Below are positions 49,996 to 58,010 of a stretch of 64,000 nucleotides of DNA, piece after piece. A program made the position numbers and the translations under genes. This stretch comes from CAWCDJ01 sp963836015 (GTDB taxonomy: Bacteria; Acidobacteriota; Terriglobia; Bryobacterales; Bryobacteraceae), in contig CAWIIF010000012.1 of the NCBI GenBank assembly GCA_963836015.1, forward strand, positions 124,001 to 188,000, written 5' to 3'. The notes beneath the pieces were generated by a model. The model saw nothing but the letters and a program-made list of their open reading frames with translations. It was not told the DNA's origin and did no database searches. Within the stretch, counting starts at the first letter, position 1; the number at the start of each line of letters is the position of its first letter.

Positions 49996-51849
49996 ATGTG
50001 CGGAATCGTTGGGTATATCGGAACCAACAAAGCTGTCCCGATCATTCTGGAGGGCTTGAAACGCCTGGAATACCGGGGATACGATTCGGCGGGGCTCGCG
50101 GTCTATTGCGACGATGGCGAGCTCGCGGTTCGCCGCGCCAAAGGTAAGCTTCGTAATCTCGAAGATGCCATCCGGATGAACCCGGTGGATGGCACTTTCG
50201 GCATCGGCCACACGCGCTGGGCGACCCACGGGCGGCCCACGGAAGAGAACGCGCACCCGCACCGCGACTGCAAGGGCGCCGTGGTCGTGGTGCACAACGG
50301 CATCGTCGAAAACTACCTTGCGCTTAAGCAGCAGCTTCAGTCCGAGGGCCACGTATTCAAGACCGAGACCGATACCGAGGTGATCGCTCACCTCGTGGAG
50401 AAGCACTTCCACGGCAACCTGGAAGAGGCCGTTCGCGGCGCAGTAAAGGATCTCACGGGCGTCTTCGCCCTGGCGGTGATCTCGAGCTCCGACCCGAACA
50501 AGATCGTCGCCGCGCGCTCCGGCCCCCCGGTCGTGATCGGCATCGGCGACAACGAGTATTTCGTGGCTTCCGATGTGCCCGCCATCCTCAGCCACACCCA
50601 GGACATGTTCTTTCTGGCGGATGGCGACATGGCGGTGCTCACCAGGGAGGGCGTGCGTCTCAGCGATTTCGACGGGCGTCCCGTCGTGCGCCAGGTTTCC
50701 CGGATCCTCTGGAACCCCATCCAGGCGGAGAAGGGCGGCTATCAGCATTTCATGCTGAAGGAGATTTTCGAACAGCCGCGCGCCGTCCGCGATACCACCC
50801 TGGGCCGCGTCGGACAGGAGACTGGCCGCATCTTCCTCGACGAGATGGATATCTCCGCGGCCGAGTTCGCGCGCTTCCGCCAGGTGCGGATTATCGCGTG
50901 CGGCACCAGCTGGCACGCCGCCCTCGCCGGCAAGTTCATGATCGAGCGGCTGGCGCGCATCCCGACCGAAGTGGATTACGGCAGCGAGTTCCGCTACCGG
51001 GATCCGCTGGTTTCGAGCGATACGCTGACGGTGGTGATCTCGCAATCCGGCGAGACCGCCGATACGCTGGCCGCCCAGCGCGAGGCTAAACAGAAGGGCT
51101 CAAAGACGCTCGCCATCTGCAACGTGGTGGGCTCCATGATCACCCGCGAGGCCGCCGGCACGATCTATACGCACGCCGGGCCGGAAATCGGAGTGGCTTC
51201 CACCAAGGCGTTCACCTGCCAGTTGACCGCCCTGTTTATCCTGGCGATGCACCTCGGCCAGGCCAATCACCGTCTCGACGAAGATACGTCCCGCTGCCTG
51301 GTGCAGGAGCTTCTCCACATCCCGGGGAAACTCGAAACCGTGTTGTCGCACGATTCGGTTTACGAGGCGCTCGCCCGCACGCTTCAGCATTCGCGGGATT
51401 CGCTCTTCCTCGGGCGCGGCATCCACTACCCCATCGCGCTCGAAGGCGCCCTCAAGTTGAAGGAGATTTCGTATATCCACGCGGAAGGCTACCCAGCCGG
51501 CGAGATGAAGCACGGCCCCAATGCTCTGATCGACGAGAACCTGCCGGTGGTCGTGATTTCGACGCGCGATCCTGCCAGTGAGGAGAGCCGCGTCCTGTAC
51601 GAGAAGACGCTTTCCAACATCCAGGAGGTCAAGGCGCGCGAGGGCATCGTGGTGGCCGTGGTGACGGAAGGCGATCACGAGGCGCGCAAGACGGCCGACC
51701 ACGTCATCGAGATTCCGGCCGCCTCCGACCTGCTCCTGCCGATTCTCGAAATCGTGCCGCTGCAGTTGCTGGCGTATCACATCGCCGTCCGCCGCGGCTG
51801 CGATGTCGATCAGCCGCGCAATCTCGCCAAGAGCGTCACGGTCGAGTAG
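49996..51849 (+). CDS. glmS: Glucosamine-fructose-6-phosphate aminotransferase (isomerizing)
   Basis: A 617-residue enzyme making glucosamine 6-phosphate from fructose 6-phosphate and glutamine, the entry to UDP-GlcNAc. It starts MCGIVGYIG with the Cys nucleophile of the glutaminase domain after Met removal; YRGYDSAGLAV, GIGHTRWATHGRPTEENAHP and VVHNGIVENY follow. The two SIS domains show ACGTSWHAALAGK, VISQSGETADTLAA, GRGIHYPIALEGALKLKEIS, and the C-terminal NLAKSVTVE. No glmS ribozyme fits in the 63-base upstream gap. Confidence 0.97.
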   Translation: MCGIVGYIGTNKAVPIILEGLKRLEYRGYDSAGLAVYCDDGELAVRRAKGKLRNLEDAIRMNPVDGTFGIGHTRWATHGRPTEENAHPHRDCKGAVVVVHNGIVENYLALKQQLQSEGHVFKTETDTEVIAHLVEKHFHGNLEEAVRGAVKDLTGVFALAVISSSDPNKIVAARSGPPVVIGIGDNEYFVASDVPAILSHTQDMFFLADGDMAVLTREGVRLSDFDGRPVVRQVSRILWNPIQAEKGGYQHFMLKEIFEQPRAVRDTTLGRVGQETGRIFLDEMDISAAEFARFRQVRIIACGTSWHAALAGKFMIERLARIPTEVDYGSEFRYRDPLVSSDTLTVVISQSGETADTLAAQREAKQKGSKTLAICNVVGSMITREAAGTIYTHAGPEIGVASTKAFTCQLTALFILAMHLGQANHRLDEDTSRCLVQELLHIPGKLETVLSHDSVYEALARTLQHSRDSLFLGRGIHYPIALEGALKLKEISYIHAEGYPAGEMKHGPNALIDENLPVVVISTRDPASEESRVLYEKTLSNIQEVKAREGIVVAVVTEGDHEARKTADHVIEIPAASDLLLPILEIVPLQLLAYHIAVRRGCDVDQPRNLAKSVTVE

Positions 51850-51855
51850 GCCCGC

Positions 51856-52275
51856 TTGCGCCAGTTTACGCACCGCCTGCAGGTCGCCACGCGCGGCAAG
51901 GGCCTGTACGACATCACGGCGGGGGTTGCTCAGTGGGTGGCCGCACAGTCCATACAGACCGGCCTGCTGACCGTTTTCATTCAGCACACGTCGGCATCCC
52001 TGACCATCCAGGAGAACGCCGACCCTGACGTGGTCTTCGACTTGAACCGGTTCTTCGAGCGGCTGGTCCCCGAGGACAATCGCCTGTACCGGCACACCAT
52101 CGAGGGGCCAGACGATATGCCGGCCCACATCCGCGCCGCGCTCACGCTGACGCAGCTTTCGATCCCGGTGGCGGAAGGCCGCCTGGCCCTGGGGACCTGG
52201 CAGGGCATCTACGTCTTCGAGCACCGGGCGGCACATCACCGGCGGAGCGTGGCCCTGCATTTGCTCGGGGAGTGA
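51856..52275 (+). CDS. yjbQ: YjbQ/UPF0047 family protein
   Basis: A 139-residue protein of the YjbQ family, a small beta-rich fold; some members have secondary thiamine-phosphate synthase activity, and the physiological role is unclear. The signature IQHTSASLTIQENADPDV with conserved His and Glu is followed by LALGTWQGIYVFEHR. TTG start 6 bases after the glmS stop with no obvious ribosome site, so it is probably translated by coupling from glmS. Confidence 0.9.
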   Translation: MRQFTHRLQVATRGKGLYDITAGVAQWVAAQSIQTGLLTVFIQHTSASLTIQENADPDVVFDLNRFFERLVPEDNRLYRHTIEGPDDMPAHIRAALTLTQLSIPVAEGRLALGTWQGIYVFEHRAAHHRRSVALHLLGE

Positions 52276-52279
52276 ACCG

Positions 52280-52301
52280 TGATAGGCTCCCATAAGGAGC
52301 C
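52280..52301 (+). promoter_or_regulatory. Extended -10 and overlapping SD hairpin before the aldo/keto reductase
   Basis: TGATAGGCT (52280-52288) fits TGn-TANNNT. GGCTCC (52285-52290) and GGAGCC (52296-52301) form a 6-bp stem including AAGGAG, 3-4 bases before the ATG. If transcription starts near 52295 only the right arm is in the mRNA, so the stem would matter only for longer transcripts. Confidence 0.4.
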
Positions 52302-52304
52302 ATC

Positions 52305-53243
52305 ATGAGCATTTCCCGTCGCGACTTCCTCGGCACCGCCGCTCTGGGCGCGGTCGCCACTCCCCTGATTTCGGCCGCCGGCATGCCGATGCGCACTCTC
52401 GGCCGCACCGGTGCCCAGGTGTCGATCCTGGCGTTCGGCGGCGGCAGCCGGTTCGTCGGGTACAGCGAAGAGCAGGGCATCGAAGTCCTGAACCACGCGC
52501 TCGATCTCGGCATCACCTACATCGATACCGCCGACAGCTACGGCGCCAACGGCGAGAGCCAGGTGCGTATCGGCAAGGTGCTGAAAGCGCGCGGCCGCAA
52601 GGGCCTGTGGCTAGCCACCAAGATCGGCGAGCGCAAGTACGACGACTTCATGCGTACGCTCGATATCAGCCTGAAGCGCCTGCAGGTCGATCAGGTCGAT
52701 CTGCTCCACATTCACGCGCTTATGGGGCCGGACGACCTGGAGGCCATCGAAGCCAAAGAGGGCGCTTACAACGCGGCGGTGAAAGCCAAAGAGCAGAAGA
52801 TGGCGCGCTTCATCGGCATCACCTGCCATGCCTTTCCGGATGTGCTGAAGACGGCGCTCGAGCGCCACACCTTCGACTGCACCCAGATGGCGCTGAATGC
52901 CGCCATGCGCGGCCAGGTGAAAGGTGCGACGTCCAGTTTCGAGACCACCGCGCTTCCCGTGGCGCTGGGCAAGAAAATGGGCGTGACGGCGATGAAGATC
53001 TTCGCCCAGGACGCGCTGGTGGGCCAGGCGCCGTACGAAAAGCTGATTCAGTATTCGATGTCGCTGCCGGTGGCCGCCGCTGTCATCGGAATGCCGAAGC
53101 CCGAGCACGTCGAACATAACGTGGCCGTGGCGAAAGCCTTCCGCCCGATGGCGCCCGAAGAGATGAAGCGTCTCTCCAACGAGCTTGCGCCCAAGAACAA
53201 ACTGGCGCTCGAGCATTTCTTCCAGCACCACGTGGACGCATAA
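52305..53243 (+). CDS. Aldo/keto reductase with twin-arginine signal
   Basis: A 312-residue TIM-barrel oxidoreductase. The N terminus is a Tat signal (SRRDFLGTAALGAVATPL, twin Arg at 5-6), implying export of the folded protein with cofactor, which is unusual for an NADPH enzyme but common for Acidobacterial members of this group. AKR features: MRTLGRTGAQVSILAFGGG, YIDTADSYGANGESQVRIG with the catalytic Asp/Tyr, LATKIGERKYDDFM with Lys, and VDLLHIHAL with His. Strong AAGGAG before the ATG. Substrate unknown. Confidence 0.9.
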   Translation: MSISRRDFLGTAALGAVATPLISAAGMPMRTLGRTGAQVSILAFGGGSRFVGYSEEQGIEVLNHALDLGITYIDTADSYGANGESQVRIGKVLKARGRKGLWLATKIGERKYDDFMRTLDISLKRLQVDQVDLLHIHALMGPDDLEAIEAKEGAYNAAVKAKEQKMARFIGITCHAFPDVLKTALERHTFDCTQMALNAAMRGQVKGATSSFETTALPVALGKKMGVTAMKIFAQDALVGQAPYEKLIQYSMSLPVAAAVIGMPKPEHVEHNVAVAKAFRPMAPEEMKRLSNELAPKNKLALEHFFQHHVDA

Positions 53244-53250
53244 TCCGCGC

Positions 53251-53466
53251 TCACCAGGGCGAATATTTGCCCACCAGGAGCCCGCCCACCACCGTCATGA
53301 GGGCCCCCCACCAGAGGTCCGCGTGAAGGTCCGCCATCACCACGGGGTGAGCCGGCGGAACGAACAGCGCCCACATGCCCGCGCCCATCACGATGAAGCC
53401 ATAGACGATCACCAGCACTCCGATGAAGAACCAAATCGGAAGGTGCCGCTTGTCAGGGGGGTGCAT
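53251..53466 (-). CDS. Small two-helix membrane protein
   Basis: A 71-residue protein with two hydrophobic segments (IWFFIGVLVIVYGFIVMGAG, about 10-30, and LWWGALMTVVGGLLVGKYSP at the C terminus) joined by a loop with PPAHPVVMADLH. GAGGTGAG precedes the ATG, supporting translation. It is divergent from the STAS gene and convergent with the aldo/keto reductase. No function recognised. Confidence 0.72.
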   Translation of the reverse strand: MHPPDKRHLPIWFFIGVLVIVYGFIVMGAGMWALFVPPAHPVVMADLHADLWWGALMTVVGGLLVGKYSPW

Positions 53467-53505
53467 GCTCACCTCGATTGTCACATAATGAACGCGGAGG
53501 TACTG

Positions 53506-53880
53506 ATGAGCCTCAAAGCTACCGCGCGCCAGGCGGGTGATGTTTCGATTGTCGATCTGGCCGGCCGCATTACGCTGGGGGAAGGTTCCGGGTTGGTGCG
53601 ATCCACGATTAAGGAGTTGGTCAACTCCGGTCACAAGAACATCCTCCTCAATCTCAAGGACGTCAGCTATATCGATAGCGCCGGGTTGGGAGAGATGGTA
53701 GGCGCTTACGCTTCCGTCACCAATGCGCAGGGCAGCATCAAGCTGCTGCATCCGCAAGCCAAGGTGCACGACCTGCTGCAGATCACCAAGCTCTATACCG
53801 TGTTCGTCCCGTTCGACGACGAGCAGGAAGCTCTCCGCAGCTTCGCCTCCGCTGCCGGCGGGGGCCGTCTCTTTCTCTGA
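53506..53880 (+). CDS. STAS-domain protein (anti-sigma factor antagonist-like)
   Basis: A 124-residue single STAS domain like SpoIIAA/RsbV antagonists. It begins MSLKATARQAGDVSIVDLAG, has RITLGEGSGLVRSTIKELV, and the phosphorylation-site loop NILLNLKDVSYIDSAGLGEM, where Ser in DSAGLG is the residue phosphorylated by anti-sigma kinases. ATG at 53506 is preceded by GGAGG at good spacing; another ATG at 53488 is in frame. No cognate kinase or phosphatase is adjacent, so partner-switching partners would be encoded elsewhere. Confidence 0.9.
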   Translation: MSLKATARQAGDVSIVDLAGRITLGEGSGLVRSTIKELVNSGHKNILLNLKDVSYIDSAGLGEMVGAYASVTNAQGSIKLLHPQAKVHDLLQITKLYTVFVPFDDEQEALRSFASAAGGGRLFL

Positions 53881-53889
53881 AAGGCTGAG

Positions 53890-55002
53890 TTACGCGCCCG
53901 CCTCCCGGCGCGCCACACGGGAGACCGCGTTTACCAGTTTGCGGTAAGGGATGTCATCCCAACTGTCGAAGGCCAGCCATTCGCCGTCGCGCCAGCTCGA
54001 GTAATACCAGCGTGCCAGCAGGGCCAGGTATTCCTGCCGCTCGCGCAGGGTCAGCTTGCGCGGTTCGACGACCGCGAACGTTTCGCGCAGCGACCGGTCG
54101 AGCGAGACCGTTTTGCCTTCCCGCACCTCGAAGCTGAAGCGATGCGGCTGCTGCCAGTTGCCCTCGCGCACCGGCCACAGCTCCACCGCGTCGGTTTCGA
54201 GGGAGCGTGTCACCGCCACTCCGCCCAGCCGGTCGACATCGCGCGCCAGTTCGTCGCGCAGCCTCAGCACTTCCTGCACCTTTTCGAACCGCTTGTGCTG
54301 GCGGGCCGCTTCTTCGAAACGCATCTCTTCGCTCAGACGGTCGCGCGAATGTTCGATCGCGCCGGCCAGCGAAAGGCCGTCGGTCCGAAGGAACTCCAGA
54401 ACGCGAGTCACCTCGTGCCCGTATTCCTCCGGTCCGACCACCTGCTGGCAGGGGCGCAGGCACATCCCCATCTCGCCGTAAATGCAGCCGGGATGCTCCG
54501 GCGAGGGCACCAGGTCTTCCTGGCAGCGGCGCATTTGAAAAAGGTCGAGGAACTGGCCCTCGAAGCGCTCCGCCGACGCGCGCGAGCGGAACGGGCCGTA
54601 ATAAAGGGCAGGCGTGCGGGCCAGTTGCGTGGTGATCTGGCTGCGCGGGTATTCGTTGGTGAGAACGATCTTGACGTAGGGCGGCATCCGCAGCTTCAGC
54701 AGCTCCAGGTAGCGGTCCGGAAAGTGGCGGCGCGCCAGCTCGTAAATCAGGACGCTCGATTCGAACGCCGATCCGGTCAGCCGGTATTCGATCCGCGCGA
54801 CCGTGTGGCGCAGATTCAACAGCCGCGAGGGCTTCTCGCGCTCCTTCAGAAGCCGCAGCAGGCGCCGGCGCAGCAGGTTGGTCTTGGAAAGGTACGGCTC
54901 GCCTTCGGACGGCCAGAGAAGAAATACCGCGGGAAGATTGGGCAGCGCTTCGATCGCCGAATCGAGCCGCGCCAGGTCGCCGGCGAACTCGATCGTGTGC
55001 AT
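53890..55002 (-). CDS. UvrC-like protein lacking the C-terminal nuclease domain
   Basis: A 370-residue protein related to the N-terminal half of UvrC. Residues ~22-95 resemble a GIY-YIG domain but degenerate (AVFLLW for GVY, YLSK for YVGK). ALYYGPFRS follows, then four cysteines (160, 173, 181, 185: GCIYGEMGMCLRPC) with the spacing of the UvrC iron-sulfur cluster, then a UVR motif (SEEMRFEEAARQHKRFEKVQ). The rest has no RNase H-like endonuclease or HhH domain. It probably binds UvrB or DNA without full excision activity, or serves another repair role. TGATG overlap with the upstream aldo/keto reductase. Confidence 0.82.
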   Translation of the reverse strand: MHTIEFAGDLARLDSAIEALPNLPAVFLLWPSEGEPYLSKTNLLRRRLLRLLKEREKPSRLLNLRHTVARIEYRLTGSAFESSVLIYELARRHFPDRYLELLKLRMPPYVKIVLTNEYPRSQITTQLARTPALYYGPFRSRASAERFEGQFLDLFQMRRCQEDLVPSPEHPGCIYGEMGMCLRPCQQVVGPEEYGHEVTRVLEFLRTDGLSLAGAIEHSRDRLSEEMRFEEAARQHKRFEKVQEVLRLRDELARDVDRLGGVAVTRSLETDAVELWPVREGNWQQPHRFSFEVREGKTVSLDRSLRETFAVVEPRKLTLRERQEYLALLARWYYSSWRDGEWLAFDSWDDIPYRKLVNAVSRVARREAGA

Positions 55003-55976
55003 CACTGGTAAAGCCGCAGATACTGCTCGCTTGAAACCACCGGCGACTTTGCGACTTCCAGGTTCTCCAGCACGTGCTCCGGCCGTGCCATGCCCACCAG
55101 AGCCACCGCGATCCCCGGCGTCGAGCGTGTAAATTGGATGGCGCGCTGTGCATCGGTATTCAGCCCGGGCAGCAGCTCCTCGACCACATCCGGCATATGC
55201 TCGAGCACCTGCGTCTGCATCAGGGTGGCCGAAGCAACTACCGCGATGCCGAGGTTGGCGGCTGCCGCCAGGACGCTCTCCGGGCGGTCCACAAAGGCCT
55301 CGACCATTCCCAGGTTGAACGGCAGTTGGATAAACCGGAAGTGGTGATCGGCGCCGCCCTCTTCTATCGCGATTTGCGCCAGGCGCGGCAGGCTCAGCGC
55401 GTCCTTCTTGCGAAAGCCGTCCCACGTGGCCGCCCCGTAGCGGCGGATCTTCTGCTGGTCCGCCATCCGCTCCAGGTGCGCGAAGGCGCGGCGTATGCGG
55501 CCCTCGAACTCATCGGGGGTGCGGAATCCGAGCTGCGTCTCGGGATTGTGCAGGTAGAACACGTCGATCGTGTCCACCCCCAGGTTCGCCCGGCTGCGGT
55601 CGATCTGGTCTTCCAGAAACCGCGGCGACATCGAGTGCATACCGCCGACCACATCGTCCGGGGTCAGGAAGTCCGGGACCGCGCCGGGCGTGAGAAAGCC
55701 GGCCTTGGTGCAGACGACGATCTCATCGCGCTGCAGGTTCTGGAGCGCACTGCCGATGTCCCGCTCCGATTGCTGGTGGCGGTAGTTGATCGCCGTGTCG
55801 AAGAAGTTGATCCCACGCTCTCCGGCTACCAGCAGAGCCTCCACGCTGGCGTCCAGATAGGTCCCGATCCCCAGAGTCGAGATTTTGAGGTCGAAGACCG
55901 TGCGGTAGAATCCCGCGGCCCGGAAATCCGGGTGGCGATTGACGTATCGTGCGGTCCCGTCGGCCGTCGCGTACAC
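55002..55976 (-). CDS. Aldo/keto reductase
   Basis: A 324-residue AKR-family oxidoreductase without a signal peptide. Motifs: ISTLGIGTYLDASVEALLV, GINFFDTAINYRHQQSERDIG with Asp and Tyr, IVVCTKAGFLTPG with Lys, IDVFYLHNPETQLG with His, RYGAATWDGFR, and the C-terminal NADPH-binding segment IQFTRSTPGIAVALVGMARP. GTG start at 55976, 3 bases after thrS, so it is probably expressed with thrS and the UvrC-like gene. Substrate unknown. Confidence 0.88.
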   Translation of the reverse strand: MYATADGTARYVNRHPDFRAAGFYRTVFDLKISTLGIGTYLDASVEALLVAGERGINFFDTAINYRHQQSERDIGSALQNLQRDEIVVCTKAGFLTPGAVPDFLTPDDVVGGMHSMSPRFLEDQIDRSRANLGVDTIDVFYLHNPETQLGFRTPDEFEGRIRRAFAHLERMADQQKIRRYGAATWDGFRKKDALSLPRLAQIAIEEGGADHHFRFIQLPFNLGMVEAFVDRPESVLAAAANLGIAVVASATLMQTQVLEHMPDVVEELLPGLNTDAQRAIQFTRSTPGIAVALVGMARPEHVLENLEVAKSPVVSSEQYLRLYQ

Positions 55977-55979
55977 GCT

Positions 55980-57914
55980 CTACTCCGTGGTCGCTTTGCT
56001 TTCGATCAGCCCGCGGATTTCCGCCAGGAACGCCTCGATGCTTTTGGCGCCCTGGTCGCCGTGCCTGCGGTTGCGCACGGCCACCTGGCCGTTCTGCTGC
56101 TCGCGATCCCCTACCACAAGCATATAGGGGATTTTTTGCAATTGGGCCTCGCGGATTTTCAAATTCACCTTTTCCGCACGTTCGTCCACCGTGGCACGGA
56201 TTCCCGCCGCGTCCAACTGCTTCTGAACGCTCCGCGCGTACTCGGACTGGCGGTCGGTTATCGGCAGCACAATCGCCTGTACCGGAGCCAGCCACACCGG
56301 GAATGCGCCGGCATAGTGTTCGATCAGGATTCCGAAGAATCGCTCGATGGACCCGTAGAGGGCGCGGTGCACCATCAGGGGCTGGTGCTTCTGGCCGTCC
56401 TCGCCGACATACTCGAGCTCGAAGCGGCGCGGCAGGGTGAAATCGAACTGGACCGTCGAGAGCTGCCACGGGCGGCCGATCGCGTCCACCAGCTTGACGT
56501 CGATCTTCGGCCCGTAAAAGGCGGCCTCGTCCGCTATCTGCTTAACCTTCACGTTCAACCGCTCGGTGGCGCGCCGCAGCGCGCTCTCACCGAGCGCCCA
56601 CTGCTCGGGGGTGCCGTCGTATTTTCCGCTCTTGCCGCCGTCCCAGGTGGAAAGCTCGGCTTCATATTTGTCGAAACCGTAAGCGGCCAGCGTGTCGATG
56701 GCGAACTGCAGGCAGCCCACCACCTCGTTTTCGATCTGGTCGGGAGTGCAGAAGATGTGGGCGTCGTCCTGCGTGAAGCCTCGAACTCGAAACAGCCCGT
56801 TGAGCACGCCGGAGCGCTCGTAGCGGTACACCGTTCCCAGTTCGCCGAGACGCACCGGAAGGTCGCGGTAGCTGCGCTGCCGGTCCGCGTAAATCAGGAT
56901 GTGGAACGGGCAGTTCATCGGCTTGAGCTGGTATTCGGCGTCGTCCAGCTCCATCCGCGAGAACATGTTCGAGACGTAAAAGTTGGCGTGGCCGGAGGTC
57001 TTCCACAAGTCGAAACGCGCGACGTGCGGCGTGTAGACCAGCGAATAACCGCGCTTCAGATACTGGTCGCGCATCCAGTCTTCGAGCTGTTTGCGGATGA
57101 TGCCGCCCTTGGGATGGAAGAAGATCAGGCCGGGGCCGGCCAGTTCTTGAATGCTGAACAGGTCCAGTTCCTTGCCCAGTTTCCGGTGGTCGCGTTTTTT
57201 GGCCTCTTCGACCTGCTTGAGGTACTCGTCCAGGTCTTTCTGGGTAAAGAACGCGGTTCCGTAGATGCGCTGCAGTTGCTTGTTATGTTCGTCGCCCTTC
57301 CAGTAGGCGCCGGCGATCGAAAGCAGCTTGAATGCCTTGATCTTCGAAGTGTTGGGAACGTGCGGGCCGCGGCAGAAGTCGATGAAGTGGGGACCCAGCG
57401 TGTATTCGGAGAATATCTCGCCGGCGCGCTCATTGATCAGCTCGCACTTCATCCAGGCCTCGCCGTACTTTCGGAGGCCCTCCTCCTTGCGCGTATAGAC
57501 CCGTTCGTACGGGAGGTTTCGCGCCTGGATCTCCCACATCTTCTTCTCGATCTTCTCGAGATCTTCCGGGGTGAACGGAACGGCGCGATCGAAATCGTAG
57601 TAAAACCCGTTGTCGATCGGCGGACCGATCCCGAGCTTGGTGTCCGGATAGAGTTCGAGCACCGCGGCAGCCAGCAGGTGCGCGGTCGAGTGGCGATAGA
57701 CTTCGAGCGATTCGGGATCCTTGCCGGTGAGGATCTGTACGCTGGCGTCCGTTTCGATCGGCCGCGTCAGGTCGTACAACTCTCCGTTGACTTTCGCAAC
57801 AATGGCAGCGTCCGCCAGCCGGGGACTGATCGATTTAGCGATCTCGATGGGCGCAATCCCCGCTGCCACCGGCTGTTTGCTGCCGTCGGGCAGAGTGATC
57901 TCGATGTTACTCAT
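55980..57914 (-). CDS. thrS: Threonyl-tRNA synthetase
   Basis: A 644-residue class II synthetase. Domains in order: TGS (residues 1-60, ITLPDGSKQPVAAGI), editing domain with HSTAHLLAAAVLELYPDTKLG, catalytic core with the zinc ligands in LKPMNCPFHILIY and MVHRALYGSIERFFG, class II motifs (VYRYERSGVLNGLFRVRGFT), and anticodon-binding domain (PVWLAPVQAIVLPI to PYMLVVGDREQQNGQVAVRN). ATG at 57914 has no Shine-Dalgarno; a TGCTACGCT extended -10 ends 11 bases upstream. Confidence 0.97.
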   Translation of the reverse strand: MSNIEITLPDGSKQPVAAGIAPIEIAKSISPRLADAAIVAKVNGELYDLTRPIETDASVQILTGKDPESLEVYRHSTAHLLAAAVLELYPDTKLGIGPPIDNGFYYDFDRAVPFTPEDLEKIEKKMWEIQARNLPYERVYTRKEEGLRKYGEAWMKCELINERAGEIFSEYTLGPHFIDFCRGPHVPNTSKIKAFKLLSIAGAYWKGDEHNKQLQRIYGTAFFTQKDLDEYLKQVEEAKKRDHRKLGKELDLFSIQELAGPGLIFFHPKGGIIRKQLEDWMRDQYLKRGYSLVYTPHVARFDLWKTSGHANFYVSNMFSRMELDDAEYQLKPMNCPFHILIYADRQRSYRDLPVRLGELGTVYRYERSGVLNGLFRVRGFTQDDAHIFCTPDQIENEVVGCLQFAIDTLAAYGFDKYEAELSTWDGGKSGKYDGTPEQWALGESALRRATERLNVKVKQIADEAAFYGPKIDVKLVDAIGRPWQLSTVQFDFTLPRRFELEYVGEDGQKHQPLMVHRALYGSIERFFGILIEHYAGAFPVWLAPVQAIVLPITDRQSEYARSVQKQLDAAGIRATVDERAEKVNLKIREAQLQKIPYMLVVGDREQQNGQVAVRNRRHGDQGAKSIEAFLAEIRGLIESKATTE

Positions 57915-57925
57915 AGGGAAATTTC

Positions 57926-57934
57926 AGCGTAGCA
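57926..57934 (-). promoter_or_regulatory. Extended -10 before thrS
   Basis: TGCTACGCT on the minus strand fits TGn-TANNNT and ends 11 bases before the thrS ATG. The mRNA would have a leader of only a few bases. Confidence 0.4.
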
Positions 57935-57992
57935 CAGAGCAACCAGGGTCCTGCCTTTCGAGCCGGCCGGGCGCGGGCCCGAACTTTTCCGG

Positions 57993-57998
57993 TATGAT
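57993..57998 (+). promoter_or_regulatory. -10 before the ECF sigma factor gene
   Basis: TATGAT (5 of 6) ends 12 bases before the ATG at 58011. No Shine-Dalgarno in between, suggesting a near-leaderless mRNA. Confidence 0.35.
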
Positions 57999-58010
57999 GA
58001 AAATGCACTC

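Noticed and set aside
52280..52305. A ribosome-site hairpin before the Tat aldo/keto reductase as a riboregulator
   Set aside because: The left arm overlaps a TGn-TANNNT promoter motif, so it is probably not in the mRNA. Kept only as a low-confidence site.
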